Position numbers and translations under genes: made by a program. The notes beneath the pieces are model-generated. The model did not search any database. It was not told where the DNA came from and was given only the letters and a program-made list of their open reading frames with translations. Positions 1-4,752 of a stretch of 8,479 nt of DNA are shown piece after piece (position 1 is the first letter of the stretch; each line of letters starts with the position of its first letter). The DNA comes from Beijerinckiaceae bacterium (lineage in GTDB: Bacteria; Pseudomonadota; Alphaproteobacteria; Rhizobiales; Beijerinckiaceae): contig CANGOK010000141.1 in NCBI GenBank assembly GCA_947455285.1, positions 1 to 8,479 of the forward strand, given 5' to 3'.

Positions 1-62
1 AGCGCGTTGAGCAGCTCGCCGGGGTCCACTGCGAATTTGGGTTTAGAAGTCAGGGTCGCCAT
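1..62 (-). CDS. ntrB: Nitrogen regulation sensor kinase NtrB, N-terminal fragment (probable)
   Basis: Only the first 20 codons and two extra bases are in the window; the gene runs off the left edge. The start is the ATG whose complement is at 60-62. It is preceded by a GGAGG Shine-Dalgarno (complement of 72-76, 9 nt upstream) lying inside the end of dusB. The visible peptide begins MATLTSKPKF and ends in GELLNAL. This resembles the start of NtrB proteins, where a LLNALPHPV-type PAS segment begins, but it is too short to prove identity. The call rests mainly on position: in Rhizobiales ntrB directly follows nifR3/dusB, leading into ntrC-ntrY-ntrX. NtrB is a PAS-histidine kinase that phosphorylates NtrC under nitrogen limitation. 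Only one base separates the dusB stop from this start, so the two are co-transcribed and probably translationally coupled. Confidence 0.6.
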   Translation of the reverse strand, partial: MATLTSKPKFAVDPGELLNA

Positions 63-63
63 G

Positions 64-1086
64 TCAGGCAGCCTCCACGTCCGGGAGATCCGTAAAGAGC
101 TGCGCGATCAGTCGGCGCACCTCGTGAACATCTTCACTCGTAACAAGGCGCAGGCGGTCGCGCGCTGCGCCGACGCCGCCCTCTGGGCGAGCGTGATCCG
201 CATAGGCCGCCAGATGCTTTCGCGCATGGCGCAGCCCCGACCGCTCGCCAAAGAGGCGCAGCAAGCCCTGATAATGTTCCAGCGCCGCCTCTGCGCGTTC
301 GCTCGGCGAGGGCTGATTAAAATGCCCGCCCGCAAGGCCGGTGGCGATCTCACCCACCAGCCATGGTCTGCCCATGGCCGCCCGGCCGATCATGACGCCC
401 TGCGCGCCAGAGGCCGCCATCATGGCTTGCGCGTCCGCCAATGAGGCGCAATCGCCATTGGCCACCACCGGAACGGAGACCGCGTCCACCACGGCGCGGA
501 TCGCGCCCCAATCAGCGACGCCCTTGTAGAACTGGCAGCGGGTGCGCCCGTGGATGGTCACAAGCTGCACGCCAGCCTCTTCAGCGCGCCGGGCAAGATC
601 AGGGGCGTTAAGGCTTCGCTCATCCCAGCCGAGCCGGGTCTTGAGCGTGACGGGAATAGACACCGCCTTGACCGTCGCCTCGATGAGCCGCAGGGCGAGA
701 TCGGGGTCGCGCATGAGGGCCGAGCCCGCGTAGCCGCCTGTCACGCGCTTGGCGGGGCAACCCATATTGATGTCGATGATCGCCGCGCCGGACGCTTCAG
801 CCAGACGCGCCGCCTCGCCCATCCAATGGGGATCGCAACCGGCGATCTGAACGACATGAAGATCAAGGCCCTCACCCTCGGCGCGAACCCGGCTTTCTTC
901 CTCACCGCGCACATAATCATCGGAGGCGACCATTTCCGATACGACGAGAGAAGCGCCGAACCGGGCGCTGACGCGCCGCATGGCGACATCGGTGACACCG
1001 GACATGGGCGCGAGCACTGCGCATCCCGGCAAGTCGAGCGGTCCGATGCGTAGAGATTTGCTCAAATTTTCAGCAATCAGCGACAT
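64..1086 (-). CDS. dusB: tRNA-dihydrouridine synthase DusB (NifR3 family)
   Basis: This 340-residue FMN enzyme reduces specific uridines of the tRNA D-loop to dihydrouridine using NADPH. The TIM-barrel landmarks are in order: APMSGVTD at 26-33 (FMN binding), NMGCPAKRVTGGYAG at 107-121 with C110 as the catalytic acid, LKTRLGW at 148-154 with the FMN-contacting lysine, TIHGRTR at 177-183, ANGD at 209-212 and GRAAMGRPW at 234-242. The C-terminal helical part (about 255-340) is the tRNA-binding domain. The length is normal for the family. The reading frame stays open another 80 codons upstream to position 1326, but that part overlaps ispDF on the other strand and looks nothing like a Dus N-terminus, so I place the start at the ATG at 1086. 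No convincing Shine-Dalgarno precedes it, which fits a leaderless message (see the promoter entry). It is the first gene of the dusB-ntrB operon and divergent from ispDF. Confidence 0.95.
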   Translation of the reverse strand: MSLIAENLSKSLRIGPLDLPGCAVLAPMSGVTDVAMRRVSARFGASLVVSEMVASDDYVRGEEESRVRAEGEGLDLHVVQIAGCDPHWMGEAARLAEASGAAIIDINMGCPAKRVTGGYAGSALMRDPDLALRLIEATVKAVSIPVTLKTRLGWDERSLNAPDLARRAEEAGVQLVTIHGRTRCQFYKGVADWGAIRAVVDAVSVPVVANGDCASLADAQAMMAASGAQGVMIGRAAMGRPWLVGEIATGLAGGHFNQPSPSERAEAALEHYQGLLRLFGERSGLRHARKHLAAYADHARPEGGVGAARDRLRLVTSEDVHEVRRLIAQLFTDLPDVEAA

Positions 1087-1092
1087 GCCTAC

Positions 1093-1120
1093 ACTATAAT
1101 CATTTTTGTGCACTGCGCAA
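1093..1120 (-). promoter_or_regulatory. Probable sigma-70 promoter of dusB, predicted leaderless
   Basis: Read on the minus strand, TTGCGC (complement of 1115-1120), a 16-nt spacer and TATAGT (complement of 1093-1098) make a plausible -35/-10 pair. The -10 matches TATAAT at 5 of 6 positions; the -35 keeps the TTG. A start seven bases beyond the -10 falls at 1086, the A of the dusB ATG. No purine-rich ribosome binding site lies between, so the mRNA would have no 5' leader. This is inference from motif spacing; no transcript data were available. Confidence 0.5.
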
Positions 1121-1141
1121 TAATTGGCTGAAGCGCCCCGT

Positions 1142-1172
1142 TTGACGGAAGTGCTGAAACCAGCGACACAAT
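1142..1172 (+). promoter_or_regulatory. Weak candidate promoter of ispDF
   Basis: TTGACG at 1142-1147 matches the -35 consensus at 5 of 6 positions. Downstream are only poor -10 candidates: GACACA at 1165-1170 with a 17-nt spacer, or CACAAT at 1167-1172 with a 19-nt spacer. Either would give a leader of roughly 40 nt. A perfect TATAAT at 1095-1100 on the same strand is the alternative -10, but it has no recognisable -35 at 15-19 nt. The ispDF ribosome binding site is probably the AGAGAG stretch just before 1205. Confidence 0.25.
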
Positions 1173-1216
1173 CGAGCATTGCCGAGTTGGTCCATCCAAG
1201 AGAGAACCAAGCCCCG

Positions 1217-2407
1217 ATGCCCTCTTCCTCTGTAGCTATTGTTGTGGTCGCCGCAGGCCGGGGTTCGCGCGCAGGCGAAGGGGTTCCCAAGCAATATCGT
1301 ACGTTAGCCGGCGAACCGTTAATCACCCACGCCCTGCGCGCGCTGCATAGAGGCGCGCCGCAGGCCCGCTTGCTGGTGACGATCCACCCAGACGATCGGG
1401 CGCTCTACGACGCCGCAGTGGCCTTGCTGGGCCCTGCGGCCCGGCAGTCGCTTCTGGAGCCGGTGGCCGGAGGCGTCACCCGGCAGGCGAGCGTCAGGGC
1501 GGGGCTGGAGGCTTTGGCGAGCGTGGCCCCTGTCCTCGTCCTGATCCATGATTGCGCACGCCCCTTTGTCAGTCCGGCGCTCATCGCCCGAGCAATCGCA
1601 GCAGCCGATGCGAATGGCGCAGCCGTGCCGGGCCTGCCCGTCACCGACACGATCAAGCAAGTGGGCGCAGAAGGCCGGATTGAATCGACGCCGCCCCGCG
1701 CGCAACTGCGCGCCGTGCAGACGCCCCAGGCCTTTCGTTATGATCTGATCTTGTCAGCCCACCGCCTGGCCGCCTCCACGGGCTATAACGAGTTGACTGA
1801 CGATGGCGCGGTGGCGGAATGGGCGGGCCATGCGGTGCATGTCTTCGAGGGAGACCCGGCGAATATGAAAGTCACCAACCCCGAAGACTTCGCCGCCGCA
1901 GAAGCGCGGATGCTGGGTCAGTTGATGGACGTGCGCACCGGACAGGGATTTGATGTCCACGCCTTCACTGAGGGCGATCATGTCTGGCTGGGCGGCGTCT
2001 CCATTCCTCACACCAAGGCCCTGCTCGGCCATTCGGACGCGGATGTCCTCATGCACGCCATCACTGACGCGATTTATGGGGCGTTGGCGGATGGTGATAT
2101 TGGCTCTCATTTCCCGCCCTCCGACCCTCAATGGAAGGGTGCCCCATCAGACATCTTCCTGCGCCATGCTGTCCAAAGGGTCCGCGAGCGCGGCGGCATC
2201 ATCTCGCATGTGGACGGGACCGTGATTTGCGAAGCGCCGAAGGTCGGCCCGCATCGCGACGCCATTCGCGCGAAGCTCGCAGAGTTCATGGGCCTAGATG
2301 TCTCACGCGTGGCGGTGAAGGCCACGACCTCCGAACAACTCGGCTTCACCGGCCGCCGCGAAGGCATCGCCGCCATGGCGCTGGCGACAGTGCGGCTGCC
2401 TTCTTGA
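1217..2407 (+). CDS. ispDF: Bifunctional IspD/IspF enzyme of the MEP isoprenoid pathway
   Basis: This 396-residue fusion carries two non-consecutive steps of the MEP pathway. IspD (about 1-232) couples MEP to CTP to give CDP-ME; IspF (about 238-396) cyclises CDP-MEP to MEcPP with loss of CMP. IspE, the step between, is not in the window. IspD shows the nucleotide-binding AAGRGSRAG (12-20) and PKQY (24-27), HDCARPF (111-117), VTDTIK (142-147) and TPQAF (169-173). IspF shows GFDVHAF (244-250) with metal ligands D246 and H248, LGHSDADVLMH (270-280) with the third ligand H280, DIGSHFPP (294-301) and TSEQLGFTGRREG (371-383). The length is typical of the alphaproteobacterial fusion. The frame is open upstream to a TTG at 1124, but family members begin just before the VVVAAGRG strand, so the ATG at 1217 is chosen. 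It is divergent from dusB and upstream of pncC on the same strand. Confidence 0.96.
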   Translation: MPSSSVAIVVVAAGRGSRAGEGVPKQYRTLAGEPLITHALRALHRGAPQARLLVTIHPDDRALYDAAVALLGPAARQSLLEPVAGGVTRQASVRAGLEALASVAPVLVLIHDCARPFVSPALIARAIAAADANGAAVPGLPVTDTIKQVGAEGRIESTPPRAQLRAVQTPQAFRYDLILSAHRLAASTGYNELTDDGAVAEWAGHAVHVFEGDPANMKVTNPEDFAAAEARMLGQLMDVRTGQGFDVHAFTEGDHVWLGGVSIPHTKALLGHSDADVLMHAITDAIYGALADGDIGSHFPPSDPQWKGAPSDIFLRHAVQRVRERGGIISHVDGTVICEAPKVGPHRDAIRAKLAEFMGLDVSRVAVKATTSEQLGFTGRREGIAAMALATVRLPS

Positions 2408-2443
2408 CCAGCGGATCGCTTCTGCTCACGATCAGCGCCTCAC

Positions 2444-2509
2444 GACCCCCACCCCTGCCCCTCCCCACAAGGGGGAGGGTCGGCCGCGCCAGCGGACGGG
2501 GTGGAGGTC
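2444..2509. repeat. GC-rich palindromic intergenic element (REP-like)
   Basis: The ispDF-pncC gap holds a nested palindrome. The outer arms, GACCCCCACCCC (2444-2455) and GGGGTGGAGGTC (2498-2509), pair at 11 of 12 positions. Inside them are two hairpins: CCCTCCCC/GGGGAGGG (2459-2466 with 2472-2479, 5-nt loop) and CCGC/GCGG (2484-2487 with 2492-2495, 4-nt loop). The fold is a three-way junction. Short CCCTCCCC...GGGGAGGG palindromes are dispersed intergenic repeats in many alphaproteobacterial genomes; that this one is multicopy is inference, since only one copy is in the window. With no T-tract it is not a standard intrinsic terminator, but in RNA it could stall polymerase or protect the ispDF 3' end. 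Only about 43 bp remain before the pncC start. Confidence 0.65.
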
Positions 2510-2552
2510 TGCGCATCTGGGGAATTAGCTAGACTAACGCAGAGGAAACCGG

Positions 2553-3053
2553 ATGACTTCCCCCTTCGACGACGCCCTCCTCAACCGCGCAGCCGCCCTC
2601 ATAAAGGCCTATGCCGCGCGAGGCGAAATGATCGCCACGGCTGAATCCTGTACGGGCGGATTGGTCTCGGCCCTGTTGACGGAAATCTCGGGTTCATCGG
2701 CGGTCGTCGACCGGGGCTTCGTAACCTATTCCAACGAAGCCAAGCAGGCGATGCTTGGCGTCCCCGAGGTGTTGCTCGCCAAGCATGGCGCGGTGAGCGA
2801 ACCGGTCGCAAGGGCCATGGCTGAGGGGGCTCTGGCGCATTCACGGGCACATGTGACGGTCGCCATCACTGGCGTCGCCGGGCCGGGCGGCGGCAGCGCG
2901 GAGAAGCCGGTCGGCCTCGTCCATTTCGCCTGCGCCAGACGCGGCGGCGAGACCATCGCTCTGGAGCGACGTTTCGGCGACATCGGGCGGACCGAAGTCC
3001 GCCGCGCCGCCCTGCTCTGCGCGCTCGATCTGTTCGAGGCGCGGCTATCCTGA
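2553..3053 (+). CDS. pncC: CinA C-terminal-type nicotinamide-nucleotide amidohydrolase (PncC)
   Basis: This 166-residue protein is the stand-alone CinA C-terminal domain, which deamidates NMN to NaMN and ammonia in pyridine-nucleotide recycling. Family signatures are ATAESCTGGL at 28-37 with S32 as the expected nucleophile, FVTYSNEAK at 56-64, the A80/V81/S82 segment of the conserved GAVS turn, ITGVAGPGGGS at 105-115, and KPVGLVHFA at 118-126. The N-terminal molybdopterin-like/ADP-ribose pyrophosphatase domain of full-length CinA is absent, as is usual in alphaproteobacteria; the competence name is therefore not informative here. An AGAGGA Shine-Dalgarno (2541-2546) sits 6 nt before the ATG. 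It probably follows ispDF in one transcript, across the palindromic element. Its TGA immediately abuts the stop codon of the convergent dioxygenase gene. Confidence 0.93.
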   Translation: MTSPFDDALLNRAAALIKAYAARGEMIATAESCTGGLVSALLTEISGSSAVVDRGFVTYSNEAKQAMLGVPEVLLAKHGAVSEPVARAMAEGALAHSRAHVTVAITGVAGPGGGSAEKPVGLVHFACARRGGETIALERRFGDIGRTEVRRAALLCALDLFEARLS

Positions 3054-3065
3054 TTACAGCGCCTC
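3036..3065. terminator. Shared stem-loop over two abutting convergent stop codons (candidate bidirectional terminator)
   Basis: GAGGCGC (3036-3042) and GCGCCTC (3059-3065) form a perfect 7-bp stem. Its 16-nt loop contains the stop codons of both convergent genes, TGA of pncC at 3051-3053 and TAA of the dioxygenase at 3054-3056. The stem arms are coding sequence for both proteins. There is no T-tract on either side, so it is at best a weak or factor-assisted terminator. It is the only hairpin I found at this junction. Confidence 0.35.
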
Positions 3066-4082
3066 TTCGCGATGGAAGCCGAGAGCTTCCTGCGCAGCGC
3101 GGTCCGAATAGCTGAAGATCACGCAATCCTCATTCGCGTGGAAAGCGAAGTCGCACCACGAGGGGGCGACGAAAATGTCGTGAGGCGAAAAGGCGAAACG
3201 CTCGCCCGCGATCACCGCGACGCCCGAGCCTTCTGCGACGTTGAAGACGATGTTCTCGGTCGTGCGCCAAGCCTTGCCTGCAAAGCCCTTCGGCAGAAAC
3301 TGCATGAAGGCGGCCATGGTCGGGAACGGATATTTGCCATTGGCCGGATTGGCGTAGCGCAGCTTGACGCCGTGGCAGGCATGCAGCGGCTGTGTCTTGT
3401 GCAGATGATGCAAAGCCTCAAGCGTGCGGGCGTAGGGATATTTCAGAAGAGGCGAACCGGAGGCGTCGTCCTTGTAATCCACCGGCAAAAGGGCCGAGCC
3501 GAAGGCGGCTGCGGAATCGCCCTCGGTGCGATAGAGCGGCTGCGTGTCGGACGGATAATCCTCGCGGAAGGTGGCGCCGAAGAATTTCGTGAAAGCGGAA
3601 TCAAGACCGTCCATCCAGACCACCGGCTCGTCGCCGATGTTTCCGTGATCGTGCCACGACCAGTTGGGCGTCACGATGAAATCGCCGGGATTGATCATCA
3701 CCCGCTCGCCATTCACCGAGGTATAGGCGCCCTTGCCCTCGACAACGAAGCGCAGGGCGTTGGGCGTATGGCGATGGGCTGAGGCGATCTCGCCTGGCTG
3801 GATGATTTGCAGGCCGGTGAATAGCGTGTTTGCGATGAAGCTGGAGCCGGGCATATGCGGGTTCTCAAGCATCAGCACGCGACGCTCGGCGTCCTTGGTT
3901 CCAATGAGTTCGCAGGAGCGCAGAAGCTGCCGCTTCAAAACATCCCACTTCCAATGAGTTGGAAGGCAAGGCGAACCTGGTTTCTGAGAAACTGTGCGCT
4001 CCCACAGGGGATTGAGGCCAAGCGAGCGAATGTCCTTCGAGAAGACCGCAAGTTCTGGGGTCTGGGTGGCGGCTTGCGACAT
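3054..4082 (-). CDS. Gentisate/salicylate 1,2-dioxygenase-type bicupin ring-cleavage dioxygenase
   Basis: This 342-residue bicupin belongs to the class III Fe(II) ring-cleavage dioxygenases. They insert both atoms of O2 between the carboxyl- and hydroxyl-bearing carbons of gentisate (giving maleylpyruvate), salicylate or 1-hydroxy-2-naphthoate. The N-terminal cupin holds the iron site: SAHRHTPNALRF at 101-112 gives H103 and H105, and WSWHDHGN at 141-148 gives H144. R111 and H146 are conserved substrate/oxygen contacts. The C-terminal cupin (about 255-330; PKGFAGKAWRTTEN at 264-277, APSW at 306-309) keeps the fold but lacks the HxH pair, as is normal. R67 and G90 sit where salicylate 1,2-dioxygenase has key residues, so the substrate is open. 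The ATG at 4082 has an AGGAG Shine-Dalgarno 7 nt upstream. It lies 81 bp downstream of ratA on the same strand. No maleylpyruvate isomerase, fumarylpyruvate hydrolase, transporter or regulator is next to it, which is unusual for this pathway. Confidence 0.88.
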   Translation of the reverse strand: MSQAATQTPELAVFSKDIRSLGLNPLWERTVSQKPGSPCLPTHWKWDVLKRQLLRSCELIGTKDAERRVLMLENPHMPGSSFIANTLFTGLQIIQPGEIASAHRHTPNALRFVVEGKGAYTSVNGERVMINPGDFIVTPNWSWHDHGNIGDEPVVWMDGLDSAFTKFFGATFREDYPSDTQPLYRTEGDSAAAFGSALLPVDYKDDASGSPLLKYPYARTLEALHHLHKTQPLHACHGVKLRYANPANGKYPFPTMAAFMQFLPKGFAGKAWRTTENIVFNVAEGSGVAVIAGERFAFSPHDIFVAPSWCDFAFHANEDCVIFSYSDRAAQEALGFHREEAL

Positions 4083-4102
4083 CGATCGTCTCCTCGAATT
4101 TT

Positions 4103-4118
4103 CAAATCATTAGATTGG
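4103..4118. promoter_or_regulatory. Inverted repeat upstream of the dioxygenase gene, possible operator
   Basis: CAAATC-ATTA-GATTGG is an imperfect dyad (5 of 6 arm positions pair) in the AT-richer part of the 81-bp ratA-dioxygenase gap, 20-35 bp before the dioxygenase start. A minus-strand TCTAAT (complement of 4109-4114) inside it resembles a -10 box, but no -35 stands at the right distance. A CTTGAC (complement of 4145-4150) is too far away. A regulator site is possible but not demonstrated. Confidence 0.2.
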
Positions 4119-4163
4119 AAGGCTGCTGTCATGGCGCCCCTCCCGTCAAGTCCCGGCTGGTGC

Positions 4164-4670
4164 TCAGGGCTCGTCAGCGGGCGCCGGATTGGTTGGCGCT
4201 GGGGCGATCTTTGGGCGGCCATAGACATAGTCCGCACGCTTCTCGAAGGCTTCCGAAAATTTGCGGAAAGCTGTGTCGAACATTGAGCCCATCAGCAGCC
4301 CAAGGGTGCGGCTGCGGAATTCGTAATCGATGAAGAATTCCACATTGCAGGCGGGCGTCCCCTTGTCCTGATCTCTAAAAACCCAGCGGTTTTCGAGGCT
4401 TTGAAACGGCCCGTCTACGTATTCCACCAGGATCGCAAGGCTGGCGCGGTCAAGCGTCACGCGGCTTGTGAAGGTCTCGCGGATCGCGCGATAGCCCACT
4501 TCCATTTCCGCAAGGATCACGTCCTGACCCTTGTCGTTTGTGATGCGGCGACGCACGCGCATGCCCTGACAAAGCGGCAGGAATTTCGGATAGGCCTCGA
4601 CGTCAGCGACGAGGTCGAACATGTCTGCGGCGGAATGGCGCACACGGCGGGTCGTGCGAAAGGACGGCAT
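4164..4670 (-). CDS. ratA: RatA/COQ10-family START-fold (SRPBCC) ubiquinone-binding protein
   Basis: This 168-residue single-domain protein belongs to the polyketide cyclase/START family that includes mitochondrial COQ10, which binds ubiquinone and supports respiration. E. coli RatA was reported as an inhibitor of 70S ribosome association. Hallmarks are DLVADVEAYPKFLPLC at 19-34, the DGPFQSLENRW strand-turn at 86-96, and DYEFRSRTLGLLMG at 115-128, followed by the long C-terminal helix. The last dozen residues are a Pro/Ala-rich tail beyond the usual end of about 150. The frame is open upstream to 4883, but that extension overlaps the preceding gene and has no family similarity. The ATG at 4670 with AGGA (complement of 4676-4679) 5 nt away is the start. 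It is third in the lipA-NMPK-like-ratA series. No ratB antitoxin-like gene is present, so a respiratory quinone role is more likely than a toxin role. Confidence 0.9.
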   Translation of the reverse strand: MPSFRTTRRVRHSAADMFDLVADVEAYPKFLPLCQGMRVRRRITNDKGQDVILAEMEVGYRAIRETFTSRVTLDRASLAILVEYVDGPFQSLENRWVFRDQDKGTPACNVEFFIDYEFRSRTLGLLMGSMFDTAFRKFSEAFEKRADYVYGRPKIAPAPTNPAPADEP

Positions 4671-4675
4671 GGGGT

Positions 4676-4752
4676 TCCTGAACCTGAGCTGCGCCCTCTT
4701 AGCACAGCGGACGCGCCGGACACTATGCGCCAAGGCTTGCGAAAGTTCAGGA
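4676..4752 (-). promoter_or_regulatory. Possible mRNA pairing that hides the ratA ribosome binding site
   Basis: In the minus-strand transcript, TCCTGAAC (complement of 4745-4752) contains the stop codon of the upstream gene. It is perfectly complementary to GTTCAGGA (complement of 4676-4683), which contains the ratA Shine-Dalgarno AGGA. One G-U and one A-U pair can extend the helix inward. The pairing would close the whole 76-nt intergenic stretch. A ribosome finishing the upstream gene would open it, coupling ratA translation to that gene. This is predicted from sequence only. Confidence 0.3.

Noticed and set aside
550..1053. A 167-codon plus-strand open frame opposite dusB
   Set aside because: It is antisense to DusB, whose catalytic motifs are all in the minus-strand frame; no independent evidence supports it.
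1124..1216. A TTG start giving ispDF 31 extra residues
   Set aside because: IspD proteins begin just before the VVVAAGRG strand. The ATG at 1217 has an upstream purine-rich stretch, and the extension would cover the candidate ispDF promoter.
1087..1326. An 80-residue N-terminal extension of dusB
   Set aside because: The extension overlaps the start of ispDF, has no Dus similarity, and the family length fits the ATG at 1086.
2444..2509. The ispDF-pncC palindrome as an ordinary rho-independent terminator
   Set aside because: The stem is strong but no T-tract follows on either strand, so the palindromic-repeat reading is preferred.
3072..3782. A 236-codon plus-strand open frame opposite the dioxygenase gene
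   Set aside because: It is fully antisense to a well-supported bicupin enzyme, with no recognisable domain; this is the usual GC-rich antisense artefact.
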